Assembly: GCF_020171925.1 (NCBI RefSeq) | Contig: NZ_JAIVAR010000001.1 | Coordinates: forward strand, 992,001 to 1,056,000 | From: Rossellomorea aquimaris | Lineage (GTDB): Bacteria; Bacillota; Bacilli; Bacillales; Bacillaceae_B | Length of the DNA: 64,000 bases | Direction of reading: 5' to 3' | Program-made: the position numbers and the translations under genes | The notes under the pieces: generated by a model | What the model was told of the DNA's origin: nothing | Databases searched by the model: none | What the model saw: only the letters and a program-made list of their open reading frames with translations | Part shown: positions 23,236 to 34,234 of the stretch, one piece after another | Position numbering within the stretch: the stretch's first letter is position 1 | Layout: the number at the start of each line of letters is the position of its first letter

Positions 23236-24270
23236 TTATGGGATGAGCACGATTTTGCCCATTTTCCCTTTGTTTTTGAAGTATTCCTGAGCTTCGCGTG
23301 CTTGTTCGAGGGGGAAGGTCCGGTCGATGACGGGCTGTAGTTTTCCTTCTGAAATTGCCTTCATCATGTCCTTGAACTCTTCCCTTGTGCCAAGCACCGA
23401 TCCGTACATGGTGATATGGTTCAAGTAAAGCGTCCTGAAATCGAACGTTGTCACCTGACCGCCTGACGATCCCGAGATGCAGAACTTCCCGCCTTTTTTC
23501 AATACAGCAAGTGTAGTCTCGAACAACGCATCCCCGACGACGTCCAGAACAGAGTCGACCGGTCCTTCGTTCACAGCCAGGATGTCATCCGCGAGATGAT
23601 CCGAACGGTAGGATACGACATGGGTTGCACCCAATTCCTTCATCCGTTCCTCGGCAGCCAGATCACCAACGACCGCGATGACCTTTGCCCCGAAAACCCG
23701 GGATGCAATCTGTACATTCAGGGAACCGACTCCTCCGTTCGCCCCCGTGACGAGGATCGTTTCCCCGGAATGAGCCTCGATTTGATTCACCATGTGCCAC
23801 GCCGTCAATCCACTCACCGAGAACACGGCGCTCTCCGTATAGTCGGCAAGCGGCATGTCATAACAGAGCGCAGCCGGCCACACCACGTATTCCGCATAAC
23901 CTCCGTCATACTCCGATCCGATGAACGACATGTCTTCCGCGATATGCTCCCTCCCCTCTTCCCCGCTTGATGTGAACGGGAACAGGACCACATCCTTGTC
24001 AACGAGGGACGGAGCAACCGACGATCCTGCCTTGACGACTCTGCCCGTTATATCAGAGCCCGGTATTCTCGGAAACTGTACCCCTTCAGGCCTCCATCCC
24101 GATTCCTTATCAGAACCGTATGCCCCTTCCCTCATCCAGATTTCCGTATTGTTGATCGCACATGCCTTGACCTTCACCAAGACTTCATATTCACCTGGTT
24201 CAGGGATTGGTATTTCAACTACTTTCAATTGCTCGAGTCCGCCATATCCATTCACTTGCACAGCTTTCAT
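23236..24270 (-). CDS. Zinc-independent quinone oxidoreductase-type MDR enzyme
   Basis: 344 residues. The N-terminal GroES-like domain lacks the catalytic zinc ligands of true alcohol dehydrogenases. The nucleotide-binding domain has VTGANGGVGSLNVQIA (~165) and a second AVVGD strand end for NADPH. Together this fits quinone reductase/enoyl reductase members of the MDR superfamily. ATG 24270 is chosen over one 21 bp earlier because AAGGAAGTGA lies between them. Its stop is next to a 52-bp palindrome. The physiological substrate is unknown; it acts in the cytoplasm. Confidence 0.85.
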   Translation of the reverse strand: MKAVQVNGYGGLEQLKVVEIPIPEPGEYEVLVKVKACAINNTEIWMREGAYGSDKESGWRPEGVQFPRIPGSDITGRVVKAGSSVAPSLVDKDVVLFPFTSSGEEGREHIAEDMSFIGSEYDGGYAEYVVWPAALCYDMPLADYTESAVFSVSGLTAWHMVNQIEAHSGETILVTGANGGVGSLNVQIASRVFGAKVIAVVGDLAAEERMKELGATHVVSYRSDHLADDILAVNEGPVDSVLDVVGDALFETTLAVLKKGGKFCISGSSGGQVTTFDFRTLYLNHITMYGSVLGTREEFKDMMKAISEGKLQPVIDRTFPLEQAREAQEYFKNKGKMGKIVLIP

Positions 24271-24631
24271 AACGTCACTTCCTTCTTTCATATCTTTGAT
24301 GATAAATTTCATAAAAAATCAGCCAAATCTCGCATTCACTCCAAATCGAGAAAAGTGAGCGTTGCTGCGCTGTTTAAAATCACTTCGGAAGTTGACATGA
24401 GGGTTTATAATCGATATCAAAACGTTCATTATTGAAAACAAACATTTTAATACCACTATCCAACATGCCTATTCCCAACTACTTCCCATCACACGAAACC
24501 TTATATTATCAAAATCCCATCTATATAATCAAACCTTCCCTTTTATTATCCCTACTCAAACCATTATTAAACTACCCGCAATGCTCCCTTGAACAAAAAT
24601 AAAGAGAGAGCAACCAAGCTCTCTCCACATT
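24271..24631. other. 360-bp intergenic region with phased array
   Basis: The left part is the probable promoter of the oxidoreductase gene. The right part carries the third TATTATCAAAA array (24504-24554) and, just before the ABC permease stop, a short GAGAGAGCAACC...AGCTCTC hairpin (about 24602-24626). No gene seen. Confidence 0.65.
24504..24554. repeat. Phased TATTATCAAAA array, locus 3 (degenerate)
   Basis: TATTATCAAAA at 24504, TATAATCAAAC at 24524 and TATTATCCCTA at 24544, spacing 20 and 20. A possible fourth word CATTATTAAAC is out of phase at 24562. Confidence 0.6.
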
Positions 24632-25411
24632 CTATTGCCTGGAAACCGCACCCTTCGCAGATACAGCCGCAAACGTGATCGTAATCGCACTGACCACCAC
24701 AATCGCAATCACACCCTGCATCAAATCCCAGAACACCCAGCCATCAATCAGTGCCGTTCGCATGCTTTCAAAAATATATGTCGTCGGATTGATCGTTGCT
24801 GCTATCTTCAGCCACTGCGCTTCGATGAGTTCATACGGTACAAATGTCGTACTCAAGAAGATCAATGGGAAAAAGATGAACGTCCCCGCCTGCGCGGCTT
24901 GGGCATTCCTCGTCCGGAGCGCAAGCCCGACCGAGTAACCGGCGAACGCTAGCCCCCAGCCAACCGCAATCAGAAGGACGAACAACACGCCGCCAAAACC
25001 GGTCTTCACATCCAGACCCAATAAGAACGCCATCCCGATGATCAGAAGCGTCTGGACAAGCAGTTGTAGCATACCGGCAATGATCGGTCCGAGCACGATC
25101 GCAAGACGTGAAGCAGGCGTCAATAACAACCTTGAGAAAAATCCCGTCTCGATATCCTTCACGATGCTCTGTCCGGCTCCACCCGCTCCACCGATTGCTG
25201 CCGACACGATCGAAACAGGCAGGATGAACGCCAGATAGTCGGCGCCTTCAAACGTCGGTAGCTGGGAGATTCCGCTCAACCCTCCTTCATACACAAGCAG
25301 GAAGAAAGCGGAAATAATCAAGTTCGGGATAAACGAAAAAGGATTCCGAAGCGTTGTCTTGATATTCCTCACTGTCATCAGCCACGTATCCCTGAGTACA
25401 CTATTCCCCAC
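24632..25411 (-). CDS. ABC-2 type exporter permease (DrrB-like)
   Basis: 259 residues with six helices and the ABC2 membrane domain, starting at a cytoplasmic helix WLMTVRNIKTTLRNPFSF. The stretch GGAGGAGQSIVKDIETGFF is the family's conserved cytoplasmic loop. It pairs with the ATPase gene, which overlaps it by 11 bp (GTG start inside the ATPase end), to form an exporter of a drug, lipid or peptide. A GAGAGAGC hairpin lies downstream. Substrate unknown. Confidence 0.9.
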   Translation of the reverse strand: MGNSVLRDTWLMTVRNIKTTLRNPFSFIPNLIISAFFLLVYEGGLSGISQLPTFEGADYLAFILPVSIVSAAIGGAGGAGQSIVKDIETGFFSRLLLTPASRLAIVLGPIIAGMLQLLVQTLLIIGMAFLLGLDVKTGFGGVLFVLLIAVGWGLAFAGYSVGLALRTRNAQAAQAGTFIFFPLIFLSTTFVPYELIEAQWLKIAATINPTTYIFESMRTALIDGWVFWDLMQGVIAIVVVSAITITFAAVSAKGAVSRQ

Positions 25412-26369
25412 GTGCAGCCACCCCTTCCTTCGGTTCCCCGGTCAATTTCAGGAAAATATCATCAAGCGTCGGTGACGAAAGCTGGATGTCGACGACACCG
25501 ATGCCCTCCGCATCAAACATGCGGACAACCTCCACCAGCTGCTTCGTCCCCTCTTCCACATAGACGAGGATCTTATCCTGCTGACTGAGGACGTCTACCC
25601 CGTCGAGCCCCCCACGGATAAGGGATAAGGCACGCTCGCTCTCCCCTTCATCTTTTAACGAGAGTGTGATCAGATCATGCCCGATCTCCGCCTTTAACTC
25701 TTTCGGTGATCCCATCGCGACGATTTTCCCTTTGTTGATGATGCCGATCCGGTCTGCCAAGGAATCCGCTTCCTCCAAATATTGCGTTGTCAGGAAGATG
25801 GTCGTGCCCTTCTCTTTATTCAGCCTCCTCAGTTCTTCCCAAATCGCCGCCCGGCTTGAAGGATCAAGTCCGGTCGTCGGCTCATCAAGAAATAGGATCT
25901 TCGGCTCGTTCACGAGGGTGAGGGCAAGATCCAGTCTCCTCCTCATCCCTCCCGAGTATCCGCCGATCCTGCGTTCGGCCGCTTCCGTCAAATTCACAAT
26001 GTCCAGAAGCTCGACAGCCCTCTTCCTCCCTTCTTCCTTCCCGAAACCGAATATGTACGCCTGTAATTCCACCATCTCACGGCCCGTCAGATCCGGATCG
26101 ACGCCCGTTTCCTGAAGCGCGACACCAATGTGCTGACGAACCTTCTCGGGGTCGTTCACCACATCATGCCCGGCGACTTCCACTTTTCCTGAGGTCGCGT
26201 TGATCAACGTCGTCAGGATCTGGACCGTCGTTGATTTACCTGCCCCATTCGGCCCAAGGAATGCGAAGAACTCGCCCTCTTCCACTTCGAACGTGACACC
26301 CCTAACCGCTTGGACATTTCCTTTTTTGAACGTTTTGGTCAGATCCTCTACCACTATCCTGCCATTCAA
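25401..26369 (-). CDS. ABC-2 type exporter ATPase (DrrA-like)
   Basis: 322 residues: Walker A GPNGAGKST (about 40-48), Q-loop VALQETG, signature YSGGMRRRLD, Walker B ILFLDEPTTGLDP and H-loop-region TTQYLEEADSLADR. The extra C-terminal ~85 residues including SLKDEGESERAL match the DrrA regulatory tail. TTG at 26369 is taken as start: AAAGGGGATGG precedes it and the ABC domain begins at once, while the open frame extends 17 residues further up without homology. It is the first gene of the exporter pair. Confidence 0.9.
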   Translation of the reverse strand: MNGRIVVEDLTKTFKKGNVQAVRGVTFEVEEGEFFAFLGPNGAGKSTTVQILTTLINATSGKVEVAGHDVVNDPEKVRQHIGVALQETGVDPDLTGREMVELQAYIFGFGKEEGRKRAVELLDIVNLTEAAERRIGGYSGGMRRRLDLALTLVNEPKILFLDEPTTGLDPSSRAAIWEELRRLNKEKGTTIFLTTQYLEEADSLADRIGIINKGKIVAMGSPKELKAEIGHDLITLSLKDEGESERALSLIRGGLDGVDVLSQQDKILVYVEEGTKQLVEVVRMFDAEGIGVVDIQLSSPTLDDIFLKLTGEPKEGVAARGE

Positions 26370-26607
26370 CCTAAACCATCCCCTTTCAACGTTTCCTCTT
26401 ACAAATATTCGGCGCAACACCCACTATAATCCTCTTTTACAATGTGCCGACCCACGATCACTTTTTCATAAAAATGGAATGTTCCCACGCACATTATCAC
26501 ATACTAACTCAGCTGGAAAAAACACACTAATAAAGACAAAGATGGTGCTAACAGTAAAATACGCCAATTAGAAGAGGCTTCTCGCTTTCATTCACCATCA
26601 CCGTCAA

Positions 26608-26622
26608 TTATAATGATAATTA
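26608..26622. promoter_or_regulatory. PerR/Fur-type box upstream of katG
   Basis: TTATAATGATAATTA at 61-75 bp before the katG start matches most of the PerR consensus TTATAATNATTATAA. PerR represses peroxide-defence genes with Mn or Fe bound and is inactivated by peroxide. Confidence 0.6.
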
Positions 26623-26682
26623 AGAATTGTTGTAATTATCACTCTTTTTTAACAACCCCTCACTCAGGAAGGAGAATGGTAA

Positions 26683-28905
<2,223 letters not shown>

Positions 28906-28915
28906 ACACACGTAA

Positions 28916-28955
28916 ACGCCGATTCACCTTTTTTGGGTGAATCGGCGTTTTTTCA
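28916..28955. terminator. Terminator between katG and PHP gene
   Basis: CGCCGATTCACC / GGTGAATCGGCG stem followed by TTTTTTC on the plus side, and a short A-rich run on the minus side. It serves the convergent katG and PHP genes. Confidence 0.92.
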
Positions 28956-28964
28956 TGCATCTCC

Positions 28965-29930
28965 CTAAAATGTCGTAATCTGATCAATGCCAAGTTTCCT
29001 CAACTTTTCGGTGTTCTCCCCGATATACATTCCGATGTCATCCGGAAAATGGGAGTCGGATGAGGTGGTGAACTTCACACCCGCATTAGCAAGGATCGTT
29101 AAAAACGTGTCGCTCGGGCACATTTCCTTGATCGGATAACGATAGAATAAACCGGCATTCACTTCCGTTGCGGTGTTTGTTTCGACTAACGCCTTCGCAA
29201 TTTTTTCATAGTGCGGCAGGAGTGTACGTTCGTCCGGCCGGAAGTTGAATACTTTCAGGTTATCAAGATGGGCAACGAAGTCAAACAGGTTGCTGCGTAT
29301 GGCTTCCTCGACAATCCCAAAAAAGCGAGCATACAATGCATCTAGATCATATCGTTCGAACTGATCGATCGCATCCGGATTATCAAAGCCCCAGCCATCG
29401 ATAAAATGAACCGAGCCGATCACATAATCCCAGTTGTATGCATCGAGCAATGCCTTCAGCTGATCGTGGCACCCAGGAAAGAAATCCGCTTCCATCCCGA
29501 GCTTCAGTACGATCCCTTCATTCGCCCATTTCTCCTTTTGACTTTCGATAAACCGAACAAAGTCCGCCATTCTCTCCGTCATCACCTGGTTCAACCATCG
29601 GTGCTGTTTCCTCCCGAGTTCGGTGTCACTGAGATCCATATGATGTTCGAAGTAGTCCCTCGTCTCCACAAAACGGTAGAGGTGATCCACGATGCCGACT
29701 TCCTTGAGATTCCGTTCCTTCGCTTTTTTCAAATAAAGATCCAGCCATTCGGCTGAATATGGACCTTTTTCCAACCGGTCTGACAACAGGCTGTGGGACG
29801 TTTGGATCCAACTCCGATGATGGACGCCCTCATCATTTCCATGAAAATGCCTCAACGCACGACTCGTGCGTTCGAGCCAGCGAAATGAGTAGGGCCCTTC
29901 TTCTAGATGTACGTGATAATCGACAGTCAT
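28965..29930 (-). CDS. PHP-domain phosphoesterase (HisJ/HisK-like)
   Basis: 321 residues of a polymerase-and-histidinol-phosphatase domain. DYHVHLEEGPYS near the N-terminus, GIVDHLYRF, GMEADFF (~150), VIGSVHFIDGWG, FVAHLDNLKVF, EVNAG and SDSHFPDDIG supply the trinuclear metal ligands. Histidinol phosphatase genes usually sit with his genes; here the gene ends a seven-gene operon with an organophosphate-type ABC importer and an alkaline-phosphatase-superfamily enzyme. It is therefore more likely to hydrolyse an imported phosphoester or a cyclic phosphate. The ATG follows GGAGGAAACCCC. Confidence 0.82.
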   Translation of the reverse strand: MTVDYHVHLEEGPYSFRWLERTSRALRHFHGNDEGVHHRSWIQTSHSLLSDRLEKGPYSAEWLDLYLKKAKERNLKEVGIVDHLYRFVETRDYFEHHMDLSDTELGRKQHRWLNQVMTERMADFVRFIESQKEKWANEGIVLKLGMEADFFPGCHDQLKALLDAYNWDYVIGSVHFIDGWGFDNPDAIDQFERYDLDALYARFFGIVEEAIRSNLFDFVAHLDNLKVFNFRPDERTLLPHYEKIAKALVETNTATEVNAGLFYRYPIKEMCPSDTFLTILANAGVKFTTSSDSHFPDDIGMYIGENTEKLRKLGIDQITTF

Positions 29931-29942
29931 GGGGTTTCCTCC

Positions 29943-30722
29943 TTATGGCGATATCCATTTCTTCAGTTTCAGTTTCTTGTTTTTCTGCCATTCCCTCGGC
30001 ATCGGTGCGTCACAAACCACATAGTCGAGTTCATTAGCCGAACCGAACCGGCAAAAAGAGGTCTGATCCAGTTTGGATGAATCCACAAGCAGGAACGTCT
30101 CCCTCCCCTGCTTTAATACATTCTCTGAGACTAGTGATTCCTCCAGGTCGTAATCATAGATGTCATGTTCCGTGAAGCCTCCGCACGACAGGAAGACTTT
30201 ATCGAACTGGAAATGGCGCAGCATCTGGTTCGTCAATGTGCCTGCCACCGATTTTTGCTGGGGATTGGACATCCCTCCGAGCATCACCAGCTTCCCGTCG
30301 AAGATCTTCGCTTCCAGGTTTTTATTGATGACCTCTGCTGCCGCAAGGGAATTGGTGACGATCGTCAGGCGTTGAAGGCCTGCGAGGGTATTCGCCAACT
30401 GATAGGTGGTCGTCCCGACATCGAGCATGATGGTGTCCCCGTTTTGGACGTAGCGTGACGCGAGCCTCCCGATCAGCCTTTTTTCCTCCAGCCTGACATT
30501 CATCTTCTGCCTGAATAACGGCTCCTGTACCGGTGGGACATATTTGACCGCCCCCCCATGTACACGGGTGAGTCGATTTTCCCTCTCCAGAAATGCAAGG
30601 TCTTTTCGAATCGTTTCAGGAGTGACATCCAATTTTTCAGCTACTTGTGACACATAGATTTTCTCATCTTCTTCTAAAAGTTCCTCGATACACTTGTATC
30701 GGTCCGTTGCAAATGCGCTCAT
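29943..30722 (-). CDS. DeoR/GlpR-family transcriptional regulator
   Basis: 259 residues: N-terminal HTH with VSQVAEKLDVTPETIRKDL (about 24-42) and GGAVKY, then a sugar-phosphate-isomerase-like sensor domain with MLDVGTTTYQLANTL and LVDSSKLDQTSF. DeoR-type regulators respond to phosphorylated sugars or related phosphate compounds. It overlaps the ATPase gene by 4 bp (ATGA) and lies 12 bp before the PHP gene, so it is part of the operon and probably senses a phosphorylated product of the imported substrate. Confidence 0.9.
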   Translation of the reverse strand: MSAFATDRYKCIEELLEEDEKIYVSQVAEKLDVTPETIRKDLAFLERENRLTRVHGGAVKYVPPVQEPLFRQKMNVRLEEKRLIGRLASRYVQNGDTIMLDVGTTTYQLANTLAGLQRLTIVTNSLAAAEVINKNLEAKIFDGKLVMLGGMSNPQQKSVAGTLTNQMLRHFQFDKVFLSCGGFTEHDIYDYDLEESLVSENVLKQGRETFLLVDSSKLDQTSFCRFGSANELDYVVCDAPMPREWQKNKKLKLKKWISP

Positions 30723-31723
30723 GAGAGAGGGATCACATCCTGTTCTTCTATATACATCGTCACTTCATCTTGAAGACTGAGCCCTGACATTCGCTGCTGC
30801 AGCATATCCGCAACGAACGTCACGGAATCGCCCTGAAGCTCATAACGGACAATGCTCCCCAAGACGTTGATGTCCTTGACGACGGCTCTTACGGCCAAGG
30901 TGTTTTCACCAGGATTCAGACGGAATGCTTCCGGTCTGATCGCATATACCTTGCCAGCCTCCACTGAGGGAGGATCGAGCAATGCAACGATTTCGTTGGA
31001 AGATAGGACATTATAATGGCCGATGAAACGCGCCGTGAATTCTGTTTTCGGGTTCATGTAGAGGTCATGTGGATGACCTTCCTGCTCCACTTCCCCATTA
31101 TTCAATAGGATGATGCGGTCACTGACGACCATGGCTTCTTCCTGGTCGTGGGTGACGAGGATCATCGTCATACCTAGCCGTTGCTGAATGGAACGCAATA
31201 ATTGCTGAAGATTCTTCCGGATCTGGGCATCAAGTGCACTCAACGGTTCATCTAGAAGAAGGACTTTCGGTTCCACGACAATACTTCTTGCCAACGCCAC
31301 ACGTTGCTGCTGCCCTCCGGATAATTCATGCGGATACGCTTGTTCCTTACCCGTCAGTCCGACCAACTCAAGGATGGTCATTACCTTCTCATGAATTTCT
31401 TCCTTCTTCATTTTTTTCATTTTCAACCCGAAGGCGACATTATCGAACACATTCATATTCGGAAACAAGGCATATGATTGAAAGACCATTCCGACCCCTC
31501 TGTCCTTAGGGGAAACATTTGTCACATCCCGTCCATCGATGGAGATGGATCCCGCTTCAGGGGTCACCAGGCCGGCGATCGTCCTGAGAAGTGTACTTTT
31601 CCCACAGCCACTTGGGCCGAGGAATGTAACGAGCTCCCCTTTATTGATCTCTAGATTCATATCATGGATGACCGTCTGGCCCTCAAAGGATTTATTGATG
31701 TGTTGTAAAGTGATGAAGCTCAT
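30719..31723 (-). CDS. ABC importer ATPase (PotA/FbpC/PhnT type)
   Basis: 334 residues. Walker A GPSGCGKST (about 35-43), Q-loop VFQSYALFPNM, signature LSGGQQQRVALAR, Walker B VLLLDEPLSALD and H-loop VTHDQEEAM are all intact. The C-terminal TOBE-like domain (AIRPEAFRL) is typical for spermidine, iron and 2-aminoethylphosphonate importers. It sits 2 bp after the permease gene and overlaps the regulator gene, giving tight coupling. It powers the two permeases of this operon. Confidence 0.92.
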   Translation of the reverse strand: MSFITLQHINKSFEGQTVIHDMNLEINKGELVTFLGPSGCGKSTLLRTIAGLVTPEAGSISIDGRDVTNVSPKDRGVGMVFQSYALFPNMNVFDNVAFGLKMKKMKKEEIHEKVMTILELVGLTGKEQAYPHELSGGQQQRVALARSIVVEPKVLLLDEPLSALDAQIRKNLQQLLRSIQQRLGMTMILVTHDQEEAMVVSDRIILLNNGEVEQEGHPHDLYMNPKTEFTARFIGHYNVLSSNEIVALLDPPSVEAGKVYAIRPEAFRLNPGENTLAVRAVVKDINVLGSIVRYELQGDSVTFVADMLQQRMSGLSLQDEVTMYIEEQDVIPLS

Positions 31724-31724
31724 G

Positions 31725-32504
31725 CTAGAACGACTCCTTTTTCCGCTGGGTGAATGTCACGACCAAGCTTGATAGGATACAGATGAATAGGAAATAACAG
31801 ACCACAATGGCACTTGAGAAGTGTCCGCTTTTCTTCAATTGCTGATACAAGTAAATCTGGACCGTTTCATAGCTTCCGCCGACCAATAGATTCGCAAGGA
31901 CGAATTCCCCGAATAAAATCGAGAAGGAAAGTAGCGCTGACACAAGAATGCCGGTCATGATATTCGGCACGATGATGTTCCTGAACGCCGTGACCTTCGT
32001 CGCTCCGAGCAGCTCGGCCGCTTCCATCAAGGAAGAAGCATGGATGTTTCTCAAGCTATTCCTCGTTCCTTGATACATATACGGCATGATACCGATGAAA
32101 TAAGCTCCGACCGTCACCAGTACCATCGGGATGCCTGCGCCTGAATAGGCCCGTAGTAGCCCGACTGCCATAATGACACCTGGCATTGCATACGTAAGAA
32201 GGACAATGGCCTGCAATCCCTTTTCAAGTCGCGGTGCATAGACGACAATCGCGAAGATTGCCGGGACCATGAACAGGACGGAAAGAATGGTGGCACCACC
32301 CGAAAGCAGCAAGGAGCGGATAATGGCAGATGTGAACGCTCCATCGTTGAATAGCTCTGTGTACCACTTAAATGTGATTCCTTCTGGCAAAATCGTTTGG
32401 TTCCACTTTGTTGAAACAGAATAGAGGAACGTCGCCAGTAATGGGACAATCAAATAGATAAAGACCGTGATCAGGGGTAGATAGGATAATCGACTTTTTT
32501 TCAA
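31725..32504 (-). CDS. ABC importer permease 2 (PotC/PhnV-like)
   Basis: 259 residues with six helices and the EAAELLGATKV ATPase-docking loop near residue 155. TTG at 32504 is preferred as start: AAGGAGGGATGTTCG precedes it, and TTGA overlaps the previous gene's stop by 4 bp. An earlier start would place this ribosome site inside the gene. It pairs with the preceding permease to form the channel of an iron/phosphonate/polyamine-type importer. Confidence 0.85.
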   Translation of the reverse strand: MKKSRLSYLPLITVFIYLIVPLLATFLYSVSTKWNQTILPEGITFKWYTELFNDGAFTSAIIRSLLLSGGATILSVLFMVPAIFAIVVYAPRLEKGLQAIVLLTYAMPGVIMAVGLLRAYSGAGIPMVLVTVGAYFIGIMPYMYQGTRNSLRNIHASSLMEAAELLGATKVTAFRNIIVPNIMTGILVSALLSFSILFGEFVLANLLVGGSYETVQIYLYQQLKKSGHFSSAIVVCYFLFICILSSLVVTFTQRKKESF

Positions 32505-33346
32505 CGAACATCCCTCCTTACCTTTCTTGTCAGCCACTCATTGATCAGCATGGCGACAATCAAAATCAAACCAAGTAATACGGCGAGTGCACTTCCGAGC
32601 TCGGGCTGCGCGAAAATATCACCGGATATCAAAGCACCGATCCGGATGGTTGCAAGATTATAGGTACTTCCCGTCAGCGCATAAGCGGATGCATAAGCGC
32701 CCATCGAGTTTGCAAATAAGATGCTGGCCGTACCCGCAACACTTGGCAATAAGATCGGCATGCCGATTTTCTTCCAGAACGTAAACGGTGATGCCCCCAA
32801 TAGGTAAGCGGACTCCCTCCACTGTTCCTTGATTCCGTGAAAAGCGGGATACATCAACATGACAGCCAGTGGCAGTTGAAAATAAATATAAATCAGGATG
32901 AGTCCTGTCCATGAATACAAATTAAAATGTTGCAGGACTGCGACATCAAGCCTTTCCGCAAGAATCGTGAAAATACCGCTATGGCCAAGAAGGACGATAA
33001 AAGCGAAAGATAGCGGTATACCTGCGAAATTGGACGTGAGATTCGCGAGTACAAGGATCTTGTCCTGCGTCCCCTTATTGAAAAAGGTAATGCTATAGGC
33101 GGCAAATAACCCAAGGATGATGGCGACAACCGTCGATGAAACTGAAATGATGATGCTATTCTCAAACGATTTGTAATAATAAGGATTCGTAAAGATTTCC
33201 AAATAGTTTGCGAGGGTAAAAGAAGCTTCCCCACTTTTCGTGACACTTGCATGAAGCATCGAAACGAACGGTACAATCAAGAATAATAGAATAAAGACTA
33301 GTAAAGGCACCAGCGTCAGCAATATACCGGATGTCCTCTTGTTCAT
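32501..33346 (-). CDS. ABC importer permease 1 (PotB/PhnU-like)
   Basis: 281 residues, six helices, beginning GILLTLVPLLVFILLFLIVP. The docking loop reads ESAYLLGASPFTFWKKIGMP. The long first periplasmic loop (SMLHASVTKSGEASFTLANY) is typical for the first permease of spermidine- or phosphonate-type systems. The ATG follows AAAAGGAGTGAACAACC. It starts 64 bp after the phosphodiesterase gene and shares a 4-bp overlap with the second permease. Confidence 0.88.
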   Translation of the reverse strand: MNKRTSGILLTLVPLLVFILLFLIVPFVSMLHASVTKSGEASFTLANYLEIFTNPYYYKSFENSIIISVSSTVVAIILGLFAAYSITFFNKGTQDKILVLANLTSNFAGIPLSFAFIVLLGHSGIFTILAERLDVAVLQHFNLYSWTGLILIYIYFQLPLAVMLMYPAFHGIKEQWRESAYLLGASPFTFWKKIGMPILLPSVAGTASILFANSMGAYASAYALTGSTYNLATIRIGALISGDIFAQPELGSALAVLLGLILIVAMLINEWLTRKVRRDVR

Positions 33347-33409
33347 GGTTGTTCACTCCTTTTATCCAATGTCCCGATCACTCTGGGTGATCGGGACCGG
33401 ACCGTCATG

Positions 33410-34234
33410 CTACTTCATTCCGGGAACGGACAATTCTTGCATGGCCTCAGTAGGCTGTATGTTCAATAGTTTGCATACGAGCGGTGCAATCTGGAGCTGC
33501 GCCAGTTCATTTTCATAGACGCCAGCTTCGAGCTTGGAACTGATGACGAATAGGGGTACTTCACGGTCATCAGCCGTTGTCCCACCATGCTGGCCATCCT
33601 TGTTCATGCCATGGTCAGCCGTGATGACGATCTGATATCCTTCAGCGATCCATTCAGGCAAGATGGATGCGAGCAACACGTCCACGGCAATCACACGATT
33701 CCGGTAGCCGGCCGAGTCTCCTGTGTATTTATGACCATCGTCATCGACGTTCATGCTGTGGACATACAGGAAATCCGGATCTTTCGCCGTTCTCAAATAT
33801 TCCGCATCGGCAAAGAGATGGGAATCGGGATAATGATCTTCCCAGTAGAAGATCCCGTTTTGAATCGCTCCATCACTATCCATTAGAAGGCGGTCCTTCA
33901 TCGGATTGAAAGGCGCGGAATGATAGAGTTCACTGACCCAGTTGTAGCTTGCCGTCGCATTTTTCAATCCAGCCTTAGTCGTTAAATGAAAGATACTTTC
34001 TTCTTTTGAACGACGTACGATCCCGTTGGAGGTGATGCCGTTCAAGTACGGTGGTGTACCAGTCAATAGGACTTCATAGAGGGGCCGGGACATGCTCGGC
34101 ACCTCTGAAATCACTTTGAATCTTGACGCTTGGCCTTTCTCCACCAGATGATGGAGGTACCCCATATTGTCCACGGCTGTATCAAACCTGAGACCGTCGA
34201 TCATGATGAAAATCAGCTTATCATTAGTTGACAT
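33410..34234 (-). CDS. Alkaline phosphatase superfamily phosphodiesterase/phosphonatase
   Basis: 274 residues, without signal peptide. MIDGLRFDTA near the N-terminus, the nucleophile region TGTPPYLNGITSNGIVRR, HSMNVDDDGHKYTGDS and ITADHGMNKDGQHGGTT are the metal-binding and nucleophile elements of the nucleotide pyrophosphatase/phosphodiesterase branch of the alkaline phosphatase superfamily. It would cleave a phosphodiester or phosphonoester in the cytoplasm. It overlaps the binding protein gene by 11 bp, so substrate capture and cleavage are coupled in expression. A phosphonoacetate-hydrolase-like activity is possible. Confidence 0.85.
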   Translation of the reverse strand: MSTNDKLIFIMIDGLRFDTAVDNMGYLHHLVEKGQASRFKVISEVPSMSRPLYEVLLTGTPPYLNGITSNGIVRRSKEESIFHLTTKAGLKNATASYNWVSELYHSAPFNPMKDRLLMDSDGAIQNGIFYWEDHYPDSHLFADAEYLRTAKDPDFLYVHSMNVDDDGHKYTGDSAGYRNRVIAVDVLLASILPEWIAEGYQIVITADHGMNKDGQHGGTTADDREVPLFVISSKLEAGVYENELAQLQIAPLVCKLLNIQPTEAMQELSVPGMK